Assembly: GCA_024364735.1 (NCBI GenBank)
Contig: JAGFNQ010007656.1
Span: 1-64,000 of the forward strand
Origin: Boesenbergia rotunda
Taxonomy: Eukaryota > Streptophyta > Magnoliopsida > Zingiberales > Zingiberaceae
Length of the DNA: 64,000 nt
Direction of reading: 5' to 3'
In this document: piece after piece, positions 11,493 to 22,848 of the stretch
Position numbering within the stretch: the first letter of the stretch is position 1
Layout of the letters: the number at the start of each line of letters is the position of its first letter
Program-made: the position numbers and the translations under genes
Notes under the pieces: model-generated
Databases searched by the model: none
Told to the model about the DNA's origin: nothing
The model's input: the letters and a program-made list of their open reading frames with translations, nothing else

Positions 11493-11984
11493 GGGTCCGA
11501 GTGTGAGTGTTTGTACTCGGGAACTAAGCCAGGAGGGTTCGAGTGCGGAGAGAAATGTACTCGGGAAGGGTAACCCTAGGCTTAGGAAAGGACCAGTCGA
11601 ATGCCCCAGGGGCAGTCGACTGATATGGCCAGAACTCGAAAGGTCAGTGTGAGAATTCGAATTCAGGAAAGGTCAGTCGACTACCCCTGGGGCAGTCGAC
11701 TGCACTTGGGGCAGTCGACTGCACCTGGGGCAGTCGACTGGTAACAGTCATATTCAGCCTCGAGCTCTATTTAAGGGAGCTCGTTTAAGGCTCCTTTTCC
11801 TTGGTGAAACCTACTTCGATAGAGTGGGTTAGTAGCCTATATTGCTCAGATAGTGTCCAGAGGTTGTGGAGAGGTTTCTCCACCCACAAGGAGCTACGAG
11901 ATCTAGCCGGAGGTGCTCCGGGGAATCATCCACAGACAGATTAGGGATCGCCCACCTTACGGGCAGCCGTGGAGTAGGAGCATC
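11405..11984 (+). repeat. SIRE-type LTR fragment with CAGTCGACTG array
   Basis: It aligns by eye with about 55170-55700 of the solo LTR at 54876-55840. Shared segments include the GTACTCGGGAACTAAGC-type text, the palindrome array (11591-11741), the TATA-like CTATTTAAGGGAGCTCG (from 11766) and GGTTTCTCCACCCACAAGGAG. Both true LTR ends are missing. The right side is cut by the next LTR, which starts at 11985. Confidence 0.75.
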
Positions 11985-12127
11985 TGTTGGTGCAAGTTGC
12001 ATCAATGATGTTCTCCTTTAAGTGTTTTAATGTTTGACAATACACTTAAGTCAGTGATACATTGAACAGACAAAGGAGAGCAAAGGAGAAGTAACCTAAG
12101 TTAAAGAAAAGTCCTAGTTAACCTAGG

Positions 12128-12592
12128 CATCTAGCGAAGGGCTGCTAGGTATCGAAACTCTAAGACCTAGCGAAGGGCTGCTAGGCACCTAGCGAAGGGC
12201 TGCTAGGTATCGAAACTCTAAGACCTAGCGAAGGGCTACTAGGCACCTAGCGAAGGACTGCTAGGTATCAAAACTCTAAGACCTAACGAAGGGTTGCTAG
12301 GACCTAGCGAAGGGCTGCTAGGTATCGAAACTCTAAGACCTAGCAAAGGGCTGCTAGGCACCTAGAGAAGGGCTGCTAGCATTGAAGACCTAGCGAAGGC
12401 TGCTAGGCACCTGGCGAAGGACTGCTAGGGAATGAAGACCTGGCGAAGGACTGCTAGGCACCTGGCGAAGGACTGCTAGGGAATGAAGACCTGGCGAAGG
12501 ACTGCCAGGCACCTGGCGAAGGACTGCTAGGAAATGAAGACCTGGCGAAGGACTGCTAGGCACCTGGCGAAGGACTGCTAGGTAATGAAGTC
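12128..12592 (+). repeat. Upstream hairpin array, CCTAGC...GCTAGG units
   Basis: About 20 tandem units in which CCTAGC and GCTAGG flank GAAGGGCT, so that each unit can fold. Spacers alternate between CAC and GTATCGAAACTCTAAGA types. Towards the end the arms change together to CCTGGC-type words. The 3' LTR has a longer version at 21174-21690. Confidence 0.8.
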
Positions 12593-12912
12593 TTGGTCCA
12601 AGGGACTGAGCAACTTAGCTGAGCGATGACTAAGGATAGGAGTAGAGACGGGTCAGGGTTTGGGCGTCTCGAGATCCGGAGTAATCGGAGGCTAAGCAAA
12701 AGTCCACCCGAAGGACTGGGTGGCAACCGGCTTTTGAAAAGAGTATGTGAAAGGCGCGTTCTCGGGGGTAGGAACTTGCGCCGGTTCGACCTAGGGTTTC
12801 GTGGAGATCCAAAGTCCGAACCAAGTCCTTAAGGCTAATATTATATGTATATGTGCTTTGTATTTGTGTATCTTGCAGGTACCAAGATTGAAAGACAAAG
12901 CAACCTGCTGGA

Positions 12913-13203
12913 GGCCCTGAAGCAGGGCGCTCGCAGTGTTGGGGGCGCCCAAGATAAAGCAAGAAAATGGCAGTCTTGTTTGGTAAGCAGAATAGGTGTC
13001 AAGCGGGGCGCCCGGAAAGTCCGGGGCGCCCTGGTTCAAAGCTGTATTTGCAGTTTCGAGCCCGAAACACAGATAAGCCCTCATGAGGGCGCCCGGGAGG
13101 TCCGGGACGCCCTGGTCAAAGGTTTTATCAGTTGCGGCGAGGTCAACGCAGGGATAAAGTTTGACCGGGTTTATCGGGGCGCCCCCAGCGTCCAGGGTGC
13201 CCC
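12913..13203 (+). repeat. GGGCGCCC palindrome array before the TATA box
   Basis: Pairs of GGGCGCCC or near copies, about 14-20 bases apart, repeat four times and end 10 bases before TATATAAG. In the 3' LTR the array is at about 22020-22345, with one additional pair. Confidence 0.8.
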
Positions 13204-13212
13204 CAGGAGGCC

Positions 13213-13220
13213 TATATAAG
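13213..13220 (+). promoter_or_regulatory. TATA box of the GGGCGCCC-type LTR
   Basis: TATATAAG follows the palindrome array. The counterpart in the 3' LTR is at 22349-22356. Assigned by motif and position. Confidence 0.7.
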
Positions 13221-13713
13221 GGGCTTCAACCCCTCTACTTCAACAACAACTGCCAAGTGCCATTCTGATCACTCTGACCAACAACAACGCGCTAAAGACG
13301 AGGCTCTACGACCGGGAGGCTCCAGGAGGAAGTGCGCGGCACTTCGGAGGTCCAGATCGGCCGAGCTTCAACTTTGTTTTTGTTCGGTTTGCATTTATTA
13401 TTTCCGTACTTAATTTTCTATACTTGTGCTTGTAATTGTACACTGTAAGACGGGTTTTCTCCGCCTCCGGAAATTCCGGAAAGGAGACCAATAGTGGACT
13501 CACGCCGAGTACATAGGCCTTGGACGTACTGACCCTGGGGGGTTGGGAACCAAGTAAATAAATCCCGCTGTGTCTCTGTCCTGCTTTCTATTTTATTTTC
13601 GACTGTGCTACTAACTTTAATTTTAGAACTCTCGAAAGATTTACAAAGTTTAACGAAAGATTTCAACGATCGATATTCACCCCCCCCTCTATCGACGACA
13701 CCGGTCCTACAAT

Positions 13714-13725
13714 TGGTATCAGAGC
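13714..13725 (+). other. Primer-binding site, initiator tRNA-Met
   Basis: TGGTATCAGAGC begins three bases after the LTR terminal CA. Confidence 0.9.
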
Positions 13726-13817
13726 CGAGCCGTTCTTCACCGGACTAACCGCCGACGGAGCTACGACGCCAGGAGTTGAGGGGGAGCTCAGGGGTGAATC
13801 AGGTATATTTTATTTAA

Positions 13818-14977
13818 ATGTCTGTTTTTAAATTTCATATTATGTGTTTTACATGCAGGGAGAGAGGGCACTATAAAAATCAGTGCCATACTCGTAAGAT
13901 TCGATCTTCATCACCGGTGGCAAAGGAGGCACTAGCGCCAGGAAGCCGGAGGGACAAAAGTCATGTACAATGCTTCAAGTGCGAAAAATACGGACACAAT
14001 AAGAACAAGTGTCCGGCCAAGGTTATGTTCCAAAAATTTTACAAATTCCTGCACTGTATTTAGATAATTCAGTTAATTTTTCTGATAAATTAGATTTACT
14101 TCATAGTAAAATTAATATTTTGCTTGACAAATTAGAAAATGTAGATATGACTAAAATATCATAAAATAATTGTTTAATTCAGAATATCAATTCAGTAATT
14201 TCTAAAATTAATTCTGATAATTTTAATTCTGATAAAATTAATTCTGATAATTTTAATGCTGATAAAATTAATTCTGATAATTTTAATATTGATAAAATTA
14301 ATTCTGATAATTTTAATACTGATAAAATTAATTCTGATAATTTTAATTCTGATAAAATTAATTCTGATAATTTTAATTCTGATAAAATTAATTCTGATAA
14401 TTTTAATTCTCATAAACTTAATTCTAATAATTTTAATTTAGATAAAATTAAACCTAAGGATAAATTTGAATTCAAATTCGAAAATCTTAAGGATAATTCG
14501 GAATTTAAATTCGAAAATCCTAAGGATAATTTCGAATTCAAATTTGAAAACCTTAAGGATAATTCTAAAGATAAGTCTGAAGTTAGTGAAGATAATTCTG
14601 GAGATAATTCTGAAATTATTGTTGAGGATCATTCTGAAAATAATATTGAAGATAAAATTCTCCTAAATAATAACTTAATTATAGATAATCTTGAAGATTA
14701 TTATAAAACATTAATTAGTGGCCCAAATTACTCCTCCTATTTTGAGGACACTAAAAGATATAATTTTGAGGATAAGGAGGATATGAAACTATCTAAGATC
14801 AATGCCATAATTAATAAAAATTATAAAGGTTCAAATAAATCTGAATTATTAGAAAAATTTGAAAAGATAGATAAAAATGAAGCAGAAATTTTTGAAATAA
14901 TGAAAATGATGAACTTAAATCCACAATTATTAATAAATAAAATTAATTCAAATAATTCAATTAATTCAAATAATTAA
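13818..14977 (+). pseudogene. gag nucleocapsid with two zinc knuckles and a 10-residue repeat tail
   Basis: Two CCHC knuckles are readable at about 13845-13890 (CFTCRERGHYKNQC) and 13970-14015 (CFKCEKYGHNKNKC), so this is a nucleocapsid. The frame shifts by two near 14030 and continues through one stop (TAA at about 14162). It then enters about seven tandem copies of DNFNSDKINS (30 bases each, 14216-14420), three copies of a KFEFKFENLKDN-type unit and an acidic, asparagine-rich tail ending at 14977. The capsid part of gag is absent: only about 100 bases separate the primer-binding site from the first knuckle. The repeats suggest slippage growth of the gag tail. Function beyond RNA binding is unknown. 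Confidence 0.65.
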
Positions 14978-15470
14978 ATTAATTCAAATAATTCAATTAA
15001 TTCAAATAATTAAATTAATTATTAATAAAACAAATTAATTCAAATAATTCAATTAGTTCAAATAATTAAATTAATTCAAATAATTCAATTAATTCAAATA
15101 ATTAAATTAGATTCAAATTAAATTAAATTCAAATTAAATTAAATTCAAACTAAATTAAATTCAAACTAAATTAAATTCAAATTAAATTAAATCTAAATTA
15201 AATTCAAATTAAATCTAAATTAAATTCAAATTAAATCTAGATTAAATTCAAATTAAATTAAATTCAAATTAAATTAAATTCAAACTAAATTAAATTCAAA
15301 TTAAATTAAATTCAAATTAAATCTAAATTAAATTCAAATTAAATCTAAATTAAATTCAAATTATATTCAAATTAAATCTTAATTAAATTAAAATTAAATT
15401 AAATTAAATTCAAATCAAATCAAATTCAAATTAAATTAAATTAAATTCAACTTTAATTAATTTAAACTTC
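14930..15470. repeat. AT-rich simple repeat block
   Basis: Starts as AATTCAAATAATTCAATT units continuous with the asparagine/serine coding repeat, then turns into AAATTAAATTC-type units for about 500 bases. It looks like slippage decay of the gag tail repeat after loss of coding constraint. Confidence 0.8.
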
Positions 15471-16690
15471 AATTAATTCTTAATTAACTTAAATCCAACT
15501 AAATCTTAAATAACTTAAACTCGAACTAAACTAAAATTTTACCCAAACTATAACAATTAAAATTAATAACATTAAATATGTCAAAGTGGGTTGACATATT
15601 CGCGGGTTCACACGACATGTATCAAATTCAAATTCAAATTCAAGTTACTTCTTGTCAAATTCAAATCTAACACAAGCTTCAATTAAATCTTAGAGTTAAT
15701 AATAAATTAAGAAAAATGATTCAAGCATCTCACAATACATCTATAAGGCAACCATGTTTGCTGTATTGATACATCTAAAATGGGTGAGATGTTAAGGACT
15801 AATGAATTGATAAGCATGTTTCAAAATTGTCTTTCAAAATTGCTAGAATATTTTTCTAAAAATATTTTCAAAATAGTGCTTCAACATAACAATGTTTATA
15901 TGGATTTCATGCCTGTTTGATTGCCAATATAGTATATGCTTTCAAAAATGATATTCTTTTGAAAATGGTTTGACTCACACAATTAGACACAAGCCTCTTA
16001 GGATAACACTAAAGTTCCTTAAGACACTTAGATAGAGTCAAACGATGTTGGGTATAGGGGGAGTGGTTTATTCTTTTTCAAAAATTGTCCTTGAAAAACC
16101 ACTGTCTTTTAAAATGATTTTTGAAAACTGTACTTTAAATCATTATTACTTGTGTTTTCAAAAAGGGTTTATGTTGTAAAAAATTATATGTTCAAAAATT
16201 TACCTGTTTCTTTGACCTTGATAAACCCTAAAGACACAGAGGAAAGGTCCACTTCATGATCTTTAAGGACTCCTAAGATGTATCAAATTTAAGGGGAGTC
16301 TGAGTCAAAAGAAGAATTTCAGAAAAGTTTTTTTTGATAATTATTTATTTTTTGTTAAATATTTCTTTTTAATCTGAATCAAACCTTAAGACTCAGAGGA
16401 AGAGTACTTGTGGTCAACAAGCTTCCCAGGACTGAGTCAAGTTTAGGGGGAGGTTAAATTAAAAGAATTATAACATGTTTTCATATCTTCAAAATCTTGC
16501 AAAAAATCTAAGTCTTTCAAAATACTATTATTCTATTTGTCAGAATTTGTGTGACCTATGAAATTATTTTTGAAATAATATTTACTTGGGTTGGAGAATT
16601 TCCAGGACACTTAGGAAATGTCCTTGTAGTTAACAAGGCTTCCCAGGATGGTGTTAGACTGGAAGATAAACCAAGTCAAGTAAAATATTG
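15471..16690. repeat. Diverged repeat units with purine runs, no gene
   Basis: No coding frame. Loosely repeated segments contain a GACACTTAGGAA or GACTCAGAGGAA word, a CTTGTGGTCAACAAG-type word and a purine-rich AGGGGGAG-type run, for example near 16050, 16290 and 16445. The unit at about 16586-16690 recurs at about 20420-20525 beyond the solo LTR. I read this as a tandemly repeated 3' untranslated region. Confidence 0.55.
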
Positions 16691-19600
16691 TGTCACGCCC
16701 CGAGACCCAGGAGCCGCTGGTCCAATAGAAAATCGGACAGCACCTCCCCTGTCCGGCGGACAATTTACACATACATATAATATCCAAACACACACGCAGT
16801 TAATAATTTGGCCTCAGGCCTCAAAATAAAGACAAACACAACATAAAAACACCAGACAACTAAGTAAAACATACCTGACTGCGGACCGGTCCGACTTACG
16901 ACGAAACAACCAATGCAAAAACCCCTTAGGGCACATGACACTCATACGACATATACAAATCACTAACAGAAATATAAAACAAGTGTACTACAAGTACAAG
17001 GCAAAAATATGTCGACGCGATGGGTAGGGACTGGCTGCTGGGCTCTTCTGGCGACTCCAAGTATCTCAACCTGAAATAAAAACATATGGCAACGGTGTGA
17101 GTCCATAAACTCAGCGAATACCCAGTAGATATGCATAGTATGTTATAATAGCAATAGAAGCCTACGCTGATACAACCTCCTATGAACAATAGGAAGAAAG
17201 GGTATACTGAACATACTGATTAAAGATACATACCAGAATCCATCTATCCCTGCAGAGGGTGAAATAAATCCCTATGGAACAAGTATAACATATAAACCAA
17301 GGTATACAGGTATCCAGTATATGCATGTCAATCAAGTGCAGCAAATAAATGCAGCAAACACAATCAAGTGCACAATGCATCGTATGCATATGATGCAATG
17401 TCATGGTCACCCCCTAACACCAGTCAAGTCACCGAGACAGGCGATACTGTGTCGGCCGAGTGGGTAGAGCGGTGACACTGTACGCACCCTGCTATCACTG
17501 CTCCTGAGTGACCGAGTGGACAGGATGCTGGTGGAGTGAACACTCCGCCCCATATATATATGGGGGAGATATCTCTCTCATCTTCTCTGGTCTATGGGAA
17601 GAGAAGGGATCCCTGCTTGCTACCACGCTCCAAAACCACTACCCATGAGCGGTGGAGCGGAGCAATACAGAGCAAATGCACACACGCTACGGTATCCACT
17701 AACCCATGAGTGGCCGTGTGTGCGTATCATGTGCCGGAAAACGATTAGGCTCAACCACAAGGGAGTCGCTGATCGCCGGCATGTAACAATGCAAGGATGG
17801 TGTATGATAGATACACATACCTCCCTCCCAAGTCCTCAAAATACTAGGTCTCAGTCTGAAATCCTATAACGGGAAATACAGTTAACCTACAAGGTATACT
17901 GGCCGAAACTACAGATCCCTCAAGGTCAAAGGCAGGAGATACATCACGATCTCTAAGCATACATATAGATATGACACTACCTGATACCGTAGGGAACTAA
18001 CAGCATAATAACTCAGGGTTAAACCACAGGTATCCAGGACAGGCATAATAAACAGGGATAAATAACCAGTATCCAGAACAGACATGATAACTCAGGGATA
18101 ACTAACAAGTATCCAGGAAAGGTATAATAACTCAGGGATACTAATAAGTATCCAGAACAGACATGATAACTCAAGGATAACTAACAAGTATCCAGGACAG
18201 GTATAATAACTCAGGGATAATAGACAAGTATCCAGAACATGAATAATAACTCAGGGATAGCTAACAAGTATCCAGGTCATGAATGATAACTCAGGGATAA
18301 CTAATAAGTATCCAGAACATGAATAATAACTCAGGGATAGCTAACAAGTATCCAGGACATGAATAATAACTCAGGGATAACTAACAATTATCCAGAACGG
18401 ACATAAAAATTCAGGGATAACTAACAAGTGTCCAGAACGCATAATAACTCAGGATAGCGTATAAACTTACTGTTATCTATAACAGACAATGCATAGCAAT
18501 ATGACAATATCTAAAAGATAAGTCAAAGGGTACCCGCCTCAATCGTAAGATGCTCGTATCAGAAAGAACCTCTCGTCCAAATACCAGCAACGATAACTCA
18601 ATCCAAGCCCTGTATCAAAGGCATAATGTTTAGCTACAATAATATATATAAATTATAGCTAAACGAGTTATCTCGATTATTAGGATCGTCCTAGTTATCC
18701 CATTTCATTTAATTAAGCTTAATTAAATGATTAGTCCTTAATTACTCCAATCTACCAAGATTAAATTCAGGTTAGGTTTCTGAACCCCAAATTATCCAGT
18801 TTAGATTCCAGTTAGGTTTTCAAGACCCGAATCGATCAAGTTTAGGCTATTAGGTTTAATCTCAAATTTAACCTAATCCGTAGTTCAACTAATGACTCAA
18901 CCAACCTCTAATTCCATCCAACAAGGGCTCTGTTCAATAATTCCAAGATACCATCCAACTCTAAATTAAATCTCCATCAAGAAACTGAGATTAGATTCAA
19001 AACAATAGTTTATCCTTATTGATATAAGTTAAACTAACATCAAATTATCCAAGATACCTCCCAAACCAAGACACACAATAACATTCACAAAACAAGGCTT
19101 ACCATTCAAGCTAACTAAACTAAGTGGTTCTCCATTGACCCACGACAAGTATCAAAACCACAATCACACTAATACTTCAAGCACTCATGGCCTTAGCATC
19201 TCATCCCAATTGAAGTTCAACCACTTCTACAAATCAGCTCGTGGCAAGGATGAAAATCTCACAAATCTGCCTACACACCTCACAAACACCAAATCACAAC
19301 AAAACCAATACGAACTCAGAAACTCAAATCGATCCATCAAGGATCAAAACCTAATCCTAGCAAATCCAGTACAAATCAAAAGCCATCACTCCAATCGCAT
19401 AACTCAAGACCACACAATTACCTCCAGGGCAGTGTTTAGAAAGAACAATCCCATTAAATCCCGTCACCCACCAATCTGCTAGACAAAACATCAACTGATG
19501 AATACCAAATTATTATCAAAACATAAAACCGATTCAAAACCAAAACCATGCCAGGAACCAGATCTAGCTATCACCATAATCATATCAAAATGCCTTAATG

Positions 19601-20317
19601 AACAACACCTTACCTAGGATTTGATCAATCGCGAGCCATCACCCTTGCATCAAATCTGCAAGGGGAAATGGGTAGGTTGGGCTCCAATGATCCAGCGATC
19701 CCAGTAGAGAAATAGATCAACCACTCCAAACTTCAACGAATCCCGAATGAAGGCTGCAGTCATAGGCGTCACCAAGTTGATGCTCCAGGCGATCGGAAGA
19801 TCGGCGAGAGTGGTCGGCGATGGATCCGAGCTCTGGCGTCTCAAGCGGCATAGAGAGGAGAGTGGCATCGGGTTAGGGTTCGGCTATGAAGAGAGAAACG
19901 AAGAAGGTCGGCGTGCGTTGGCTGCGGCTAGGGCACACGAAGGGGGAAAAAGGAGAAGAGTCGGGGTGGCAGCGGCTTTGGCTGTTGTGGCTAGGGCACG
20001 CGAGGGGTTTAAGGTGAGGGGCTTTTTACAAAAAGGCCCCTCAACTTTTAGAATTTTTTTAATCCTACCCTTAGATTAAGGGTTTTAGCCATTTGACTCA
20101 TATTTAATATAATTCTCCTCAATAAATTTCTAGGATTAGATTATTTACCCCTTTCGAAATTTAAGAGTTTACCCGTAAACCCTTGATAAGTTTTAAGTTT
20201 TTTGCAATAAAGCCCCTTGGCTCCACCCGTAGGGCCGAAAACCCTAGACTCTATCCGGAAATATTCCAAAAAAAAAAAAAATTTCTGATCCGGATTTTCG
20301 AATTACCGTATTTTACA
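16691..20317 (-). mobile_element. Solo LTR (3627 bp), probably Ty3/gypsy
   Basis: Plus-strand ends are TGTCACGCCCCG and GTATTTTACA, flanked on both sides by TATTG (16686-16690 and 20318-20322), a perfect 5 bp target-site duplication. No internal region or second LTR is present, so it is a solo LTR. The GGGGCGTGACA terminus on the minus strand and the great length suggest a Ty3/gypsy chromovirus-type LTR in reverse orientation. That lineage call is tentative. ORFs in it are short and unconvincing. Confidence 0.8.
18005..18462. repeat. Tandem repeat of about 40 bp inside the solo LTR
   Basis: About 11 copies of a unit around ACTCAGGGATAACTAACAAG followed by TATCCAGGACAG and an ATAATA stretch. 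Copies differ at a few bases. No coding frame. Confidence 0.8.
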
Positions 20318-21015
20318 TATTGGGTCTTCAAAAGTTCACACATTTTTCAAAATGCACTAGCATATATTTTCAAAAGTACTATCATTTTTTTTGGCAAAAT
20401 TATGTTAATATTTACTTGAGTTTGAAGAATTTTCAGGACACTTAGGAAAATGTTCTTGTGGTTAACAAGGTTTCCTAGGATTGTGTCAGACTGAAAAAGA
20501 AACCTAGTCAAGTAAAATATTATGTTTCAAAAATTACTTATATTTTTCAAAGTCTCATCTTTTTCAAAAATAGTTAGTACTAATATTTATATTTTCCTAA
20601 ATAGCATTCTTTCAAAAATTATGCATTTTCCAAAAGTACTTATATTTTTCAAAAATTACAAAAGTACTTACATTTTTTTTATCATAATAATTTTCAAAGT
20701 ACTTGTACTTTTCAAAGCACATAGCATCTTTTTCAAAATATGCATTTTAAAAAAAAATGCAACCATTCAAAATACAATGCTTTCAAAAATTTTGCACTAA
20801 GTACTTTAAAAAAGAACCAAATTGTTGGTACAAGTATTTTCTTGTGTTTTTTTTATGTATGACAAAGGGGGAGAGGTGTGCTTAAGTTAGAAAAATTTTC
20901 TCCAAAAAAAAATCAAAAATGTAGTTTCAAAACTTATATCATTTTTTCCTTTTTTTATCCCAAGGATGGTAAGTTAGCCCCTTAAACCAATCTAACTTAA
21001 GTTATTGTCAAACAT
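20318..21015. other. 3' untranslated region of the SIRE-type element
   Basis: No gene. TTTTTCAAAA-type words recur throughout. A purine run (ACAAAGGGGGAGAGG) lies near 20862. The sequence continues the host element interrupted at 16690. Confidence 0.6.
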
Positions 21016-21030
21016 AAAAAAGGGGGAGAT
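21016..21030 (+). other. Polypurine tract
   Basis: AAAAAAGGGGGAGAT directly precedes the 3' LTR TGTTGG at 21031, the expected plus-strand primer. Confidence 0.85.
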
Positions 21031-22848
21031 TGTTGGTGCAAGTTGCATCAATGATGTTCTCCTTTAAGTGTTTTAATGTTTGACAATACACTTAAGTCAG
21101 TGATACATTGAACAAACAAAGGGGAGCAAAGGAGAAGTAACCTAAGTTGAAGAAAAGTCCTAGTTAACCTAGGCATCTAGCGAAGGGCTGCTAGGTATCA
21201 AAACACTAAGACCTAGCGAAGGGCTGCTAGGCACCTAGCGAAGGGCTGCTAGGTATCGAAACTCTAAGACCTAGCGAAGGGCTGCTAGGCACCTAGCGAA
21301 GGGCTGCTAGGCACCTAGCGAAGGGCTGCTAGGTATCGAAACTCTAAGACCTAGCGAAGGGCTGCTAGGCACCTAGCGAAGGGTTGCTAGGCACCTAGTG
21401 AAGGGCTGCTAGGTATCAAAACTCTAAGACCTAGCGAAGGGCTGCTAGGCACCTAGCGAAGGGCTGCTAGGTATCGAAACTCTAAGACCTAGCAAAGGGC
21501 TGCTAGGCACCTAGCGAAGGGCTGCTAGGCATTAAAGACCTAGCGAAGGGATGCTAGGCATTGAAGACCTAGCGAAGGGCTGCTAGGCACCTGGAGAAGG
21601 ACTGCTAGGGAATGAAGACCTGGCGAAGGACTGCAAGGCACCTGGCGAAGGACTGCTAGGCACCTGGCGAAGGACTGCTAGGTAATGAAGTCTTGGTCCA
21701 AGGGACTGAGCAACTTAGCTGAGCGATGACTAAGGACAGGAGTAGTGACGGGTCAGGGTTTGGGCGTCTCGAGATCCGGAGTAATGGGAGGCTAAGCAAA
21801 AGTCCACCCGAAGGACTGGGTGGCAACCGGCTCTTGAAAGAAGTAGGTGAAAGGCACATTCTCGGGGGTGGGAACTTGCGCCGGTTCGACCTAGGGTTTC
21901 GTGGAGATCCAAAGTCCGAACCAAGTCCTTAAGGCTAATATTATATGTATATGTGCTTTGTGTTTGTGTATCTTGCAGGTACCAATATTGGAAGACAAAG
22001 CAACCTGCTGGAGGCCCTGAAGCAGGGCTCCCCCAGTGTTAGGGGCGCCCCCATGCATCCAGGGCGCCCCCAGTGTTGGGGGCGCCCAAGCTAAAGCAAA
22101 AAATGACAGTCTTGTTTGGTAAGCAGAATAGGTGTCAAGCGGGGCGCCCGGAACGTTCGGGGCGCCCTGGTTCAAAGTTGTATTTGCAGTTTCAAGCCTG
22201 AAACACAGATAAGCCCTCATGAGGGCGCCCGGGAGGTCCAGGGCGCTCTGGTCAAAGGTTTTATCAGCTGCGGCGAGGTCGACGCGGGGATAAAGTTTGA
22301 CCAAGTTTATCGGGGCGCCCCCAGCGTCCAGGGCGCCCCCAGGAGGCCTATATAAGGGGCTTCAACCCCTCTGCTTCAACAACAACTGCCAAGTGTCATT
22401 CTGATCACTCTGACTGACAACAACGCACTAAAGATGAGGCTCTACGACCGGGAGGCTCCAGGAGGAAGTGCGCGGCACTTCGGAGGTCCAGATCGGCCGA
22501 GCTTCAACTCTGTTTTTGTTCGGTTTGTATTTATTATTTCCGTACTTAATTTTCTGTACTTGTGCTTGTAATTGTACACTGTAAGATGGGTTTTCTCTGC
22601 CTCCGGAAATTCCAGAAAGGAGACCAATAGTGGACTCACGCCGAGTACATAGGCTTTGGACGTACTGACCCTGGGGGGTTGGGAACCAAGTAAATAAATC
22701 CCGCTGTGTCCCTGTCCTGCTTTCTATTTTATTTTCCGCTGTGCTACTAACTTTGATTTTAGAACTCTCGAAAGATTAACGAAGTTTAACAAAAGATTTC
22801 AACGATCGATATTCACCCCCCCCCTCTATCGACGGCACCGGTCCTACA
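21031..22848 (+). repeat. 3' LTR (1818 bp) of the SIRE-type element
   Basis: Near-identical partner of 11985-13711. It has a longer CCTAGC...GCTAGG array (21174-21690), an added GGGCGCCC pair near 22040-22085 and a TATA box at 22349-22356. The length difference from the 5' LTR is in the arrays. Confidence 0.9.

Larger units (their letters stand above)
11985..13711 (+). repeat. 5' LTR (1727 bp) of the non-autonomous SIRE-type element
   Basis: It starts TGTTGGTGCAAG and ends GGTCCTACA. From left to right it has a hairpin array of CCTAGCGAAGGGCTGCTAGG-type units (12128-12592), a GGGCGCCC array (12913-13203), a TATA box (TATATAAG, 13213-13220) and a CACCCCCCCTCTATCGACG segment near the end, typical of SIRE-type LTRs. 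Confidence 0.9.
11985..22848 (+). mobile_element. Non-autonomous SIRE-type copia element with a nested solo LTR
   Basis: Similar LTRs (11985-13711 and 21031-22848) flank a tRNA-Met primer-binding site (13714-13725) and a polypurine tract (21016-21030). The interior encodes only two zinc knuckles and a repetitive gag tail. I see no protease, integrase or reverse transcriptase. A 3627 bp foreign solo LTR occupies 16691-20317. The flanking 5-mers (GCATC left, CACAG right) do not match, so the element has probably recombined with a relative or lost a flank. It would depend on proteins from a complete SIRE relative. Confidence 0.8.

Noticed and set aside
14192..14441. Two hydrophobic repeat ORFs (isoleucine/leucine-rich) on both strands
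   Set aside because: Shadows of the 30-base gag tail repeat. The frame following the zinc knuckles is the asparagine/aspartate one.
19135..20079. Possible host genes of 110-115 residues
   Set aside because: Entirely within the 3.6 kb solo LTR; low-complexity composition, no domain.
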